From: DAOQAU01 sp964640325
GTDB lineage: Bacteria; Cyanobacteriota; Vampirovibrionia; Gastranaerophilales; Gastranaerophilaceae
Reading direction: 5' to 3'
Assembly: GCA_964640325.1 (NCBI GenBank)
Contig: CAZXID010000032.1
Coordinates: forward strand, 1-18,159
Length of the DNA: 18,159 bases
Part shown: piece by piece, positions 1-7,075 of the stretch
How the letters are laid out: every line of letters starts with the position of its first letter
Numbering within the stretch: the first letter of the stretch is position 1
Position numbers and translations under genes: made by a program
Notes under the pieces: model-generated
Told to the model about the DNA's origin: nothing
Databases searched by the model: none
The model's input: the letters and a program-made list of their open reading frames with translations, nothing else

Positions 1-608
1 CTAAATGTTTCCATTTTTCTTAAATTTTGGTAAATTTCATGTGTTAATTTATTCAAATTTATAACAATTTTATCATCATTAAAATCAGGTTGGATTACTT
101 CATTTCCTTCGATTTGTGCAATTGTGAATATTGAAACTACCGGGGCTTCAAGGTCACTATCGTCAAGCTTCAGTATAAAACCATCATCATAAGCAATTAT
201 ATCGCCTTTTCTAATTTCAAATTCAACACTTTCAAAAAAAACTTTATTGTGTTCTTCTGATGAAAAATGTTCGATAGGTTCTTTGGCAACAATTAACCCA
301 GCAAACTCAACAGTTTTAGCAACATCATTTTTGGGAATTTGAAGTAACAAGGATGATTTATTCGGTTGAAATGAAAATATTTTTCTATAAGATGTAGAGG
401 TACTTGAAACCTTTATAAGAATTTCTGATTTACCTATACTTACCAAATCAGATAGATATTTAGATGTTAAATCATATTGTATTTCAATGTTTATATTATC
501 GTTATCGATGCTACTTGCGATATTTTGAATTTTAAAAGTACAATTTACATAATCTTCACATTCATTTATCAAAACCGGATGAGGGAATTCGTTTTTTATT
601 TTTCTCAT
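1..608 (-). CDS. Partial protein of unknown function, third gene of the GHKL operon
   Basis: An open frame runs on the minus strand from an ATG at 608-606 to the window edge without a stop, so about 202 codons are visible and the C terminus is missing. The ATG overlaps the TGA of the GHKL ATPase gene as ATGA, so the two are probably translationally coupled. The protein begins MRKIKNEFPHPVLINECEDY. The visible part looks soluble and beta-rich: it alternates short hydrophobic runs with acidic residues and has no signal peptide or membrane segment. I do not recognise the family. Its position suggests that it works with the ATPase, perhaps as its partner or effector. The frame is clear; the function is open. 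Confidence 0.8.
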   Translation of the reverse strand, partial: MRKIKNEFPHPVLINECEDYVNCTFKIQNIASSIDNDNINIEIQYDLTSKYLSDLVSIGKSEILIKVSSTSTSYRKIFSFQPNKSSLLLQIPKNDVAKTVEFAGLIVAKEPIEHFSSEEHNKVFFESVEFEIRKGDIIAYDDGFILKLDDSDLEAPVVSIFTIAQIEGNEVIQPDFNDDKIVINLNKLTHEIYQNLRKMETF

Positions 609-2524
609 TTCTTCTTCTCCTCTGTTATTTCAAGGTTAATAAGCATTTTTTCTTTATTTTTGAAATTCACAAAGATTTTTTGTGTTTTCTCTGCAGATAA
701 ACTCAGAGGTCCGATTCTTGAATCTTTAAATGGAATCGGTTGGCTATCTACTTTACACATGAGTATTTCAAGAGGTTCTTTTGTTCCTCCTTCGCCAATT
801 ACAGAAAAATTGATAAATGTATTCTCGCAATTATTTTGAGGAAGTATTACAACCTGATATAAGCCAATTTTATAGTTAATTGGGAAAACTCTTTGCATTT
901 TAATTTCAGGTGTAGTAATAAGAGTTTTAGTGCCATTCCCCTTGTTTATACCTTCTGTTTTGTCTTCGGTATCTGTATTATTGTCAACATGCACTGGTAT
1001 TTTTGGTTTTGGATATGGTGTTGGATTTACATTCCGGTTTCTTGTTTCCAATGGTTCTTCAATAATATCGCCCATTTCTTTCTTAGCAATATCAATATCT
1101 GTATCAAAAGAACTCTTTTTCTCTTTTATTTCTAATATTTTTTGTACTGGTCTTAATTTATCATCTCCTGACTTCATATTTGTCAAATCATCAATTTCAT
1201 CAGGTAAGTATTCGCCTTCTCCTGAATCTATAGGATCTGATGTTACTGACTCATATTCTTCTTTAAGTAATGTTATTATCCATTGATTAATTTTTTTAAG
1301 GGCTTCTTTAGCTTTTTTTTGCTGACTTTTATCTTCTACTAATTTATAATCCCATTTATTATGTTTAGGCGGTTCAGAAGCTCTTAAAAGTTCACATAAA
1401 GTTTCTCCCTCTGCAACCATAACAGCAGTATATTTTTGCAACATATTTTTAGTATTTGTTCCAATAAGCATTCCTGTAGATCGGAAATTAGCAATTTCTT
1501 TTTTGTATTTTTTATCAGATTTTATATATATTCGAACATCAGTTTCTTGTGTTTCTTCAATGATTTTTGTTGAATCTGTTCTGTCAGGGGAAGTAAGTGT
1601 TTCATAAATGTTAATTGCTAATTGCATATTTTTGGACTCGGTATATTTTTCAATTAATTTAGGAAGTGAAGCTGCATTGATAACTGTATTTTCAACTTCG
1701 GTAACAAGTTTTCCCTCCATTATTGCAAGCAAAAAATTTTTAATTATAGCCTGCTCTAATTTCTCTTGCCAATTATCGTTTTCCGTTAATCTATTACAGC
1801 CGGTAATAATAATATCTGTTCCAAATTGATTTCTTTTGAATTTATCTCTTAACGGGCATTCATCTGATGGAAGTATTGGTTTTATATCCTGATTATTTTG
1901 ATAATGCCCAACGCTCTGAGTGGATTCATTATTTTGTAACAATGTTGCTAACCTTGCAATGCCCTTAAACGCTTGTTTGTTATCAACTGCATAGGTATTA
2001 TAAAAAACCATACTTAAATCAGAACAAGCGAAAGGAGCATTTTTCCCTATGCCATAAGATCCACCGCTTCCTTCTTGTTTAGAAGAAACCCCATCCGACT
2101 GAACTAGTGCTCTCCAGGTAGAATGTTCATAGTTTTGTGCATCTATTCCTGTTAAACCAGTTGTATTATAGTCACTTGCAACAAGTATTTTAATTTCATC
2201 TTGTTTGATTATTTCATCAACTCTTTGAATGAATGTTTTTAATTTTACATCCATTCTACTCACCCAATATTTCTTGCATCCTTCAATACAGGACTTATAA
2301 TCACTAAAAACTGGGAAATCTTTTGTTTTTAATGTCTGAAGTTTAAATTTAACAACAACAGGATTTTTATCATGAGGGGATTTAGCATCCAAAGAATTTT
2401 GACAAATTTCTCTAGCTAAATTATCAATTAATTCATTTCCTTTAAAAGTTTCAATTCCACTGTTTGTATAACCTTGCTCATTCCCAAATCCTAAAGGTGG
2501 AAATTGTAAGCTTAACTTAGCCAT
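605..2524 (-). CDS. GHKL (Bergerat-fold) ATPase of a probable defence or conflict operon
   Basis: This 639-aa protein has the Bergerat ATP-binding motifs in the N-terminal quarter. The N-box is REICQNSLDA (residues 38-47, with E39, N43 and D46). A G1-like motif follows at about 118-123 (DYNTTGL), and a glycine-rich lid, GSGGSYGIGKNAPF, lies at about 152-165. These motifs are shared by Hsp90, MutL, gyrase B and histidine kinases, but no kinase phospho-acceptor domain, topoisomerase TOPRIM or Hsp90 middle domain is evident. Residues of about 400-520 form a charged linker, and the last 100 or so residues look beta-rich. The ATG has AGGAAAGGAT just upstream. The gene follows a 76-aa gene by 15 nt and overlaps the next gene by ATGA. 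Stand-alone GHKL ATPases in such small operons are frequent in phage-defence islands. That role here is inferred from the family and from the nearby TIR locus and attachment scar; the exact system is not identified. Confidence 0.85.
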   Translation of the reverse strand: MAKLSLQFPPLGFGNEQGYTNSGIETFKGNELIDNLAREICQNSLDAKSPHDKNPVVVKFKLQTLKTKDFPVFSDYKSCIEGCKKYWVSRMDVKLKTFIQRVDEIIKQDEIKILVASDYNTTGLTGIDAQNYEHSTWRALVQSDGVSSKQEGSGGSYGIGKNAPFACSDLSMVFYNTYAVDNKQAFKGIARLATLLQNNESTQSVGHYQNNQDIKPILPSDECPLRDKFKRNQFGTDIIITGCNRLTENDNWQEKLEQAIIKNFLLAIMEGKLVTEVENTVINAASLPKLIEKYTESKNMQLAINIYETLTSPDRTDSTKIIEETQETDVRIYIKSDKKYKKEIANFRSTGMLIGTNTKNMLQKYTAVMVAEGETLCELLRASEPPKHNKWDYKLVEDKSQQKKAKEALKKINQWIITLLKEEYESVTSDPIDSGEGEYLPDEIDDLTNMKSGDDKLRPVQKILEIKEKKSSFDTDIDIAKKEMGDIIEEPLETRNRNVNPTPYPKPKIPVHVDNNTDTEDKTEGINKGNGTKTLITTPEIKMQRVFPINYKIGLYQVVILPQNNCENTFINFSVIGEGGTKEPLEILMCKVDSQPIPFKDSRIGPLSLSAEKTQKIFVNFKNKEKMLINLEITEEKKK

Positions 2525-2539
2525 ATTAATCCTTTCCTG

Positions 2540-2770
2540 TTATCTTAATGTAAATTTTTCTTCTCCTGATTCCATGCCTAAAAATTTATTTTTAGTAGAT
2601 TTTAATTCTTTTTCGAGAGCATTAAAAATCGTTTTAATATCTTTATCCGTATATTCATATGTCCCTTTGTTTGCACAGTTACCTAATAGCCTAAGCATCT
2701 CAAGAACTTTACTCGTTCTCGCTTCTGCTATCCTTAAAAATCTTTCTCGTTTTGTCTCTTCAGCTACCAT
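2540..2770 (-). CDS. Small helical protein leading the GHKL operon
   Basis: This is a 76-aa protein starting MVAEETKRERF. A TTG six codons further upstream is also in frame, but the ATG at 2770 is preferred because an AAGGAT ribosome site lies 8-9 nt before it. The protein is charged and predicted all-helical, with RFLRIAEARTSKVLEMLRLL early and a second helix later (IFNALEKELKSTKNKF). It has no cysteine cluster, signal peptide or membrane segment. It is the first gene of the operon, 15 nt before the ATPase gene and just after a strong promoter. I recall similar small proteins with an R-F-x-R-I-A-E-A-R-T core in gut bacterial accessory regions, without a known function. A regulatory or adaptor role is possible but not shown. 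Confidence 0.75.
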   Translation of the reverse strand: MVAEETKRERFLRIAEARTSKVLEMLRLLGNCANKGTYEYTDKDIKTIFNALEKELKSTKNKFLGMESGEEKFTLR

Positions 2771-2804
2771 TTTATTTATCCTTATCAAATTATCTTACGC
2801 ATAT

Positions 2805-2833
2805 ATTATTTATGATGTTCATTTTTTTGTCAA
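2805..2833 (-). promoter_or_regulatory. Sigma70-type promoter of the GHKL operon
   Basis: Read on the minus strand, a perfect -35 box TTGACA (2833-2828) is followed after 17 nt by AATAAT (2810-2805), which matches TATAAT at five of six positions. Transcription would begin near 2798, about 28 nt before the ATG of the 76-aa gene. This is a clear housekeeping-type promoter for the three-gene operon. Confidence 0.75.
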
Positions 2834-3296
2834 GCTATTTTAAAAATAATATTAAAACATTTTAACATTATTTTTATTATATTTTTAAAATATTTATGTA
2901 ATCTTGTTAATAATAAGAAACTGAAAAATCTTAGTTTTTGAAAATAGAAGATTGTTTAAAATTATTTTTAAAATTAAAACTACGAGTAGTATTTTTTAAT
3001 ACTTTTCCCTTAAAAAATAGACAGCGGTTCGTGGTTCGTTGTTAATCAAAAAACTACCCTCAACTTCAATTAATTTAGGTATATAAATACTAAGGTTAAT
3101 TATTTAAAACACCTTCTCCGACACAATATAACTTCTATTTTTGTGTGTTTTTTAATATCTTAAATTTTTTACAAGATTTAGTTCTAGTATCGAACATGAA
3201 ACACGGTTCGTTGTCCTTAAAACTTGATTCATAAGTTTTTGTTTTAATTACACAAAACAAGTAACAAATATTCTACAAAATTAATCTCAAAATTAA
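2834..3296. other. AT-rich spacer between two divergent operons, no gene seen
   Basis: No convincing coding frame or RNA gene is visible here. The left half is almost pure A/T. A 10-bp direct repeat, GGTTCGTTGT, occurs at 3033-3042 and 3205-3214; the first copy is preceded by a further partial copy (GGTTCGT). I could not find a promoter with good -35 and -10 boxes for the plus-strand TIR operon, so its control region may depend on a regulator or lie in the palindromes just downstream. Confidence 0.5.
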
Positions 3297-3321
3297 GACT
3301 AGTCGCATGTCTAATAGACAT
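3297..3321. promoter_or_regulatory. Paired palindromes upstream of the TIR operon
   Basis: GACTAGTC (3297-3304) is a perfect 8-bp palindrome. Two bases later comes ATGTCT-AAT-AGACAT (3307-3321), a perfect 6-bp inverted repeat with a 3-nt centre, itself followed by CTAG. They end 41 nt before the ATG of the TIR gene, where an operator or an RNA hairpin in the leader could act. No function is proven. Confidence 0.4.
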
Positions 3322-3362
3322 CTAGGCTACTTTGGAATATCCTAATTCAAAAGGGATTTACA

Positions 3363-3899
3363 ATGTTATTTACAAAATCGCAACTACGCACATCATCAAA
3401 CTATTATGAAATGGCTAATGAATCTATTTATAAAAATTCATTACAAAATAGTTTTGATATTTTTCTTTCACATAGCTATAAAGATAAAGAATATATTATT
3501 GGTTTAAAACAACTATTAGAAAACTATGGTTACTCAGTATATGTGGACTGGATAGTTGATAGTCATTTAAACAGATCTAAAATTAATAAAGATACAGCTG
3601 AACAAATCAGGAAAAGAATGAATCAATGCAAATGCTTGTTTTATGCAACATCAGATAACAGCCCTGATTCAAAATGGATGCCGTGGGAGTTAGGATACTT
3701 TGACGGATATAATGGAAAAGTCGCAATTGTTCCTATTTCAGATGTTACAACGAGTACTTTTAGTGGACAAGAATATTTAAGCTTATATCCATATGTTGAT
3801 GAAGCCTTTACTCAGGAGAAAACAAAGAAAAAGTTATGGTTAAATGAAGGAAGCAATGCTTCTAGTTTAGAAAATTGGTTGGGATTATCAAGAGTATGA
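3363..3899 (+). CDS. TIR-domain protein, first gene of the TIR / membrane / TIR operon
   Basis: This 178-aa protein is one TIR domain with about 30 leading residues. FDIFLSHSYKDKEY (31-44) is the first strand and AA-loop of TIR folds, VYVDW (59-63) the second strand, and KWMPWELGYFDG (104-115) carries E109 at the position of the catalytic glutamate of NAD+-cleaving TIRs. Bacterial TIR enzymes degrade NAD+ or convert it to a cyclic or modified ADP-ribose signal during phage infection. There is no signal peptide or membrane segment. The ATG is preceded by AAAGGGAT. The stop overlaps the start of the membrane-protein gene as ATGA, so the two are coupled. The second TIR gene lies beyond it on the same strand. 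The TIR fold is well supported; whether it makes a signal or only depletes NAD+ is open. Confidence 0.85.
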   Translation: MLFTKSQLRTSSNYYEMANESIYKNSLQNSFDIFLSHSYKDKEYIIGLKQLLENYGYSVYVDWIVDSHLNRSKINKDTAEQIRKRMNQCKCLFYATSDNSPDSKWMPWELGYFDGYNGKVAIVPISDVTTSTFSGQEYLSLYPYVDEAFTQEKTKKKLWLNEGSNASSLENWLGLSRV

Positions 3900-4330
3900 G
3901 CACAGAAAAAAGTAAAGAAAAAATTGAGCATTTAAAAATGATTGAAGATATAATAAAAAGAATGGCAAGTAATTCTTTTTATTTAAAAGGATGGAGTGTT
4001 TCTTTAATTTCAGCTATTTTAGTTTTTGTAAAATTGGACGCTAATATTTGTTTTATTTGGATAGCGTTGTTACCAACGATTACGTTTTGGTACCTTGATG
4101 CTTATTATTTGCAATTAGAAAGAAAATATAAAAAATTATACAAAGAAGTCCAAAATGATTATAATAATGAAACTAATAATGTAGTCTTGTTTGATATGAA
4201 GGCTACTAGCTTTCAAGTTGATAATATATGGCAGATAATGTGGTCTGATTCAATAAAGCCAATTTATTTAACTATCATCATATTAATATTTTTAGTTTTT
4301 ATTATAGTTAGCAATTGTTTTAATGGGTAA
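3896..4330 (+). CDS. Small membrane protein between two TIR genes, putative effector
   Basis: This 144-aa protein is read from the ATG that overlaps the preceding TGA; an upstream TTG in the same frame would lie inside the TIR gene and is less likely. A charged N-terminal helix ends in KRMASNSFYLKGWSVSLISA (21-40). Two hydrophobic segments follow at about 32-47 and 52-67, then WYLDAYYLQLERKYKKLY (65-82), a soluble stretch, and a third hydrophobic segment at about 122-140. The layout (paired membrane helices, amphipathic stretch, last helix) recalls small membrane effectors of nucleotide-signal conflict systems such as the SLATT and S-4TM groups, but I cannot assign it to one. It has no Macro, SLOG or SIR2 domain, unlike known ThsA proteins. 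It is probably a pore-forming or membrane-disturbing partner of the TIRs; this is inferred from context. Confidence 0.8.
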   Translation: MSTEKSKEKIEHLKMIEDIIKRMASNSFYLKGWSVSLISAILVFVKLDANICFIWIALLPTITFWYLDAYYLQLERKYKKLYKEVQNDYNNETNNVVLFDMKATSFQVDNIWQIMWSDSIKPIYLTIIILIFLVFIIVSNCFNG

Positions 4331-4363
4331 TGTATTTATTATTTAACTAAGGAGGTACTATTT

Positions 4364-4828
4364 ATGGTAAGAAGAACATTTTTTAGTTTTCGTTACAAAA
4401 AAGATAATTGGCGTGCGGGAATAGTTCGTAATAGTTGGGTTTGTCAAGGGTGTCAAGAAGCAGGATTTTTTGATTCAGCAGAATGGGAAGAAGTAAAGAA
4501 AAAAGATGATGAATCAATTAAAAAATGGATAGATGAACAAATGAACGGAACTTCAGTAACAGTTGTTTTAATAGGGGAAGATAGTTATGGTAAAAAATGG
4601 ATAAATCACGAAATAGTATCTAGCTACAATAAAGGTAATGGAATACTTGGAATTTATGTTCATAATTTAAAGGATAAGGATGGTAATAAAAGTTCAAAAG
4701 GGAAAAATCCGTTTGATTATTGGAATTGGTCTAATGGAAAACCTAAAGTTTATGATTGGGTAGATGATGACGGCTATAATAACATAAGTGATTGGATTGA
4801 AGAAGCAGCAAAAGCTGGATGTGCATAA
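4364..4828 (+). CDS. ThsB-like TIR protein (MTH538 / DUF1863 family)
   Basis: This 154-aa protein has the typical features of the MTH538 TIR-like family, which includes ThsB of Thoeris phage defence. RRTFFSFRYKKDNWRAGIVR (3-22) is the N-terminal strand and loop, SVTVVLIGEDSYGKKWINHE (64-83) is the central strand and helix with E83 at the expected catalytic place, and GNGILGIYVHN (91-101) is the next strand. ThsB senses infection and makes an ADP-ribose-type signal from NAD+. A strong AGGAGGT site lies 8 nt before the ATG, and the gene begins 33 nt after the membrane-protein gene. A terminator follows. No ThsA (SIR2-SLOG or TM-Macro) is visible, so this is not a standard Thoeris locus. The neighbouring membrane protein may replace it. 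Confidence 0.88.
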   Translation: MVRRTFFSFRYKKDNWRAGIVRNSWVCQGCQEAGFFDSAEWEEVKKKDDESIKKWIDEQMNGTSVTVVLIGEDSYGKKWINHEIVSSYNKGNGILGIYVHNLKDKDGNKSSKGKNPFDYWNWSNGKPKVYDWVDDDGYNNISDWIEEAAKAGCA

Positions 4829-4880
4829 TATTATAGAAATCCATTTCGGAACCCTGTGGGGTATATGGGTAGGCTCTAAT

Positions 4881-4932
4881 AAATTTCTAAACACAAAAAG
4901 GGCCCTCGGGGTGTGTCTAGAGATTTCTTTTT
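4881..4932 (+). terminator. Rho-independent terminator of the TIR operon
   Basis: AAATTTCTAAACAC (4881-4894) pairs with GTGTCTAGAGATTT (4913-4926), with one G-U wobble and one mismatch. The loop contains a further CCC-TCG-GGG hairpin, and CTTTTT follows the stem. It stands 52 nt after the stop of the second TIR gene. Confidence 0.6.
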
Positions 4933-5100
4933 AATTAGTTATAAGGTGGTCGTGTGTCATTCATGTGTCGATTTATTTGGAAATTCATGTAACTTTCGAG
5001 AATTAAATCGATAATTTCTTGAATCACAAAGGTATTGAAATGTAATTATAGGTAACCTTACAGAACTAAATAGAACTTTAGAGATAAGTTTATTGGAAAG
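4933..5100. other. Non-coding end of the presumed integrated element
   Basis: No gene is visible between the terminator and the tRNA-Phe scar. The only structure seen is the first copy of a 12-bp direct repeat, CTTTAGAGATAA (5076-5087), whose second copy lies beyond the scar. The DNA is AT-rich without a clear hairpin. Confidence 0.4.
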
Positions 5101-5172
5101 CTGAAAATCCCTGTGTCCTTGGTTCAATTCCGAGTTGCGGCATATTTTTGCTTATTACTGCTTTAGAGATAA
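5076..5172 (+). repeat. 12-bp direct repeat flanking the tRNA-Phe scar
   Basis: CTTTAGAGATAA occurs at 5076-5087 and again at 5161-5172, on either side of the tRNA-Phe 3' fragment. Direct repeats around an attachment core can be integrase arm sites, but 12 bp in AT-rich DNA could also arise by chance. Confidence 0.45.
5101..5142 (+). other. 3' half of tRNA-Phe(GAA): attachment-site scar (att)
   Basis: The 42 nt read as the 3' part of a tRNA: anticodon loop CTGAAAA with anticodon GAA, 3' anticodon stem TCCCT, variable loop GTGTC, T arm CTTGG-TTCAATT-CCGAG, acceptor strand TTGCGGC and discriminator A. The 5' half is absent: the bases before 5101 do not pair with the anticodon stem. A tRNA 3' half beginning at the anticodon loop is the classic scar left when a tyrosine-recombinase element integrates in a tRNA gene and rebuilds the intact gene at its other end. 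In this orientation the element lies to the left, so the GHKL and TIR operons would be its cargo. The integrase and the intact tRNA-Phe would be further left, outside the window. Confidence 0.75.
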
Positions 5173-5199
5173 ATATACAATAGTGACTCTCGTATGCCT

Positions 5200-5220
5200 T
5201 TGCCAAACCGGAATTGAACC
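5200..5220 (-). other. Short tRNA 3'-end-like fragment, inverted relative to the scar
   Basis: On the minus strand the sequence reads GGTTCAATTCCGGTTTGGCA, which looks like the T loop and acceptor end of a tRNA. Its first 12 nt (GGTTCAATTCCG) match the tRNA-Phe scar at 5121-5132 exactly, so the two form a 12-bp inverted repeat. The upstream T-stem strand does not pair well, so this is a fragment at best. Confidence 0.4.
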
Positions 5221-5236
5221 TTTAAATATATATTTC

Positions 5237-5266
5237 GAGCTATTTTGCTTTCGCAAAATTACGCTC
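5237..5266. repeat. Hairpin-forming inverted repeat
   Basis: ATTTTGC-TTTC-GCAAAAT (5242-5259) is a perfect 7-bp stem with a 4-nt loop, enclosed by GAGC (5237-5240) and GCTC (5263-5266). No T-run follows on either strand, so it is not a standard terminator. Confidence 0.5.
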
Positions 5267-5376
5267 AAAACTTCCGAATTGCGAAATACATAAAATATCC
5301 CTTTTTAATTTTATAGCAATATAGATAAATTATAAAACCAAATCCCTTAACTTTTCTTAAAAAAACTTTTTTTTTA

Positions 5377-5404
5377 TTGAAATTAAAACTTGCAGAGTTA
5401 TAAT
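5377..5404 (+). promoter_or_regulatory. Sigma70-type promoter of the F-x-G gene run
   Basis: TTGAAA (5377-5382) and a perfect TATAAT (5399-5404) are 16 nt apart. Transcription would start near 5411, giving a leader of about 97 nt before the TTG start at 5508. The leader contains the palindrome CCAATTGG but no riboswitch that I recognise. Confidence 0.7.
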
Positions 5405-5507
5405 GATTAAAAATAATTATCCTTTCACTAAAAAGCCAATTGGACTTGGGTTTTAACACAATAGATAGCCTGCATTCAAATAATAACCGCATAAAAGGAG
5501 TATAAAA

Positions 5508-6497
5508 TTGATTAGCGCGATACCAAGCTTTAACCTAAAATTATTTAGCAATAATTTTGAAGTTCTTAGTGATGAAAAATATAACAAAGTTACTTGGGCA
5601 AAGGAAAATAATGATATTTTCATAAAATCTCAAGAATCCCCAAAAATCTCTTTTACCGGTTATAAAAGAACCATCGTCTACGGTACACAAGAAGAAAGAG
5701 ATGCACTATCTTACAGAATACAGCTGACCCCAGAAAAAATAAAACAAAATATGCAAAATGCACCCAGTGTGGAAGCCGGAATTAAAAAAAATTATAATTT
5801 ACTTGCAGAAGAAGTGGGACATTTTTCAAAAGCTTTAGCCAGTGCTGTTTCTATAAGCAATGATTACTCGACTGTTTCAGCTGGAGAATATAAAAAAATC
5901 AGAAAAATGGCCCCAAAATATTCCAGAGTGCCGGTGCTTGGCTTGCTGCCTCAATGGGAAAGCATTTTGACGGGAAGTTTTAAAAACACAGTGGAAGCCT
6001 GCTGTTATGAATTAACTGATGATATTAACGGTCTGATTCATACTCACATATATAGAGATCTTGAATCTTTTATAAACAGATTTAACGATGCAAAAAGTGC
6101 CTTCATTGAAACTTTATCGCCTATTGACAAAGTAAATAAAGCTGCTTATTTAAAAGTATTAGAAGATACAAACGCTAAATTAAATAAAAATATAGCGATT
6201 GTTTGTAATGTATTTAATCAACAAAGAAAAATCGCATTTGACAATAAAGCTGCTATTATAGAAAGCCAACACAAATCCCAGGCATTGAGAACTACAACAA
6301 AAACTGTCAGAAATCTTCTCGGAGGCGGTCTTATTCATGTAAGTGGTCTTGATGATATTATCATAGGCGCCGACATTCCTATTTTAAGTAAAGTCATGGG
6401 CGCAGACCTAATTGGTAACGCAGTAGCAGGAGTTTCTGATACAGTTATAAAGTCAATAGCATCTGTTACTTTAGAAAGTGTTCGCATGGTAACTTAG
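5508..6497 (+). CDS. Unknown 329-aa protein with N-terminal F-x-G signature
   Basis: I do not recognise a family. The start is TTG, supported by AAAGGAGT 8 nt upstream. The N terminus MISAIPSFNLK is hydrophobic and followed by a polar, probably disordered stretch that ends in ISFTG (47-51), the motif shared with the next genes. The rest appears mostly helical. The last 60 or so residues are glycine-rich and hydrophobic (GGGLIHVSGLDDIIIGADIP, about 272-291) and could contact a membrane, but there is no clear transmembrane helix or cleavable signal peptide. It is the first gene after the promoter at 5377 and runs on the same strand as seven following genes. Its role may lie with them. Confidence 0.8.
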   Translation: MISAIPSFNLKLFSNNFEVLSDEKYNKVTWAKENNDIFIKSQESPKISFTGYKRTIVYGTQEERDALSYRIQLTPEKIKQNMQNAPSVEAGIKKNYNLLAEEVGHFSKALASAVSISNDYSTVSAGEYKKIRKMAPKYSRVPVLGLLPQWESILTGSFKNTVEACCYELTDDINGLIHTHIYRDLESFINRFNDAKSAFIETLSPIDKVNKAAYLKVLEDTNAKLNKNIAIVCNVFNQQRKIAFDNKAAIIESQHKSQALRTTTKTVRNLLGGGLIHVSGLDDIIIGADIPILSKVMGADLIGNAVAGVSDTVIKSIASVTLESVRMVT

Positions 6498-6569
6498 TGT
6501 AAATAAATTTTGTTTTATTTAAAATAATAAAATAGTAAAATATAAAGTAAAAAAAAGGAGTATTAATTT

Positions 6570-7037
6570 ATGATTCAAGCAGTATCAAGTTTTAAAACAA
6601 ACAACTCAAAGGGAATATTTCCAAGTCACGGAAACATTTCTTTCAAAGGGAACCTGGCAAACGAAGCAGCCAAAATAACAAAAAAAATGGTAAGGGAACT
6701 TCCCTTGGTGAAAAAACCTCTTATTGCTCCGGCTTCAGATCTAATACATATTATTGGAGATGGCCAAGGTGTTGTTCGAATCCCTTTAGAAAATCTGGAT
6801 GTAACAGAGGAAATAATTTCAAATGCCAATGATATAATTGTTCCTCAAGTTATTGATTTAGCAAGTGAATTGGCTTCCGACGGTGCTTCAGCTGCAGGAC
6901 GTCAAGTTGTGGGCACAATAGCAGAAGAACTAATACCCGATGTTCATGAAAGTGCGATAAAAGGCGCATGGGTAGCAATTAAAGAAGTTGGCAAAAAAGT
7001 TTTGGAATCCATTGCTATAGCTGCTGAAAACTTGTAG
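6570..7037 (+). CDS. Unknown 155-aa protein with N-terminal F-x-G signature
   Basis: The ATG has AAAGGAG about 10 nt upstream. The protein starts MIQAVSSFKTN, close to the start of the previous product, then has a polar stretch and ISFKG at 23-27. The body is rich in alanine, valine and isoleucine and likely helical, with a probable amphipathic C-terminal helix (VAIKEVGKKVLESIAIAAEN). There are no catalytic motifs, cysteines or membrane spans. The family is unknown to me. It sits 72 nt after the 329-aa gene and 38 nt before the HEFIH gene. Confidence 0.75.
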   Translation: MIQAVSSFKTNNSKGIFPSHGNISFKGNLANEAAKITKKMVRELPLVKKPLIAPASDLIHIIGDGQGVVRIPLENLDVTEEIISNANDIIVPQVIDLASELASDGASAAGRQVVGTIAEELIPDVHESAIKGAWVAIKEVGKKVLESIAIAAENL

Positions 7038-7075
7038 AATTTCTGACTTTGTAACCAAAAGATAAGGTTTTTCTC

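Noticed and set aside
605..1829. Plus-strand frames of 73-120 codons opposite the GHKL ATPase gene
   Set aside because: They are hydrophobic antisense shadows of a well-supported minus-strand gene with clear motifs.
3033..3214. Repeated GGTTCGTTGT as a possible CRISPR-like or iteron array
   Set aside because: There are only two full copies of 10 bp with irregular spacing, too few and too short for either.
4694..4894. A 66-codon minus-strand frame at the end of the second TIR gene
   Set aside because: It is antisense to a well-supported gene and runs into the terminator region.
5265..5492. A 75-codon minus-strand frame in the spacer after the tRNA-Phe scar
   Set aside because: It has no recognisable motif or good ribosome site and overlaps the plus-strand promoter at 5377-5404.
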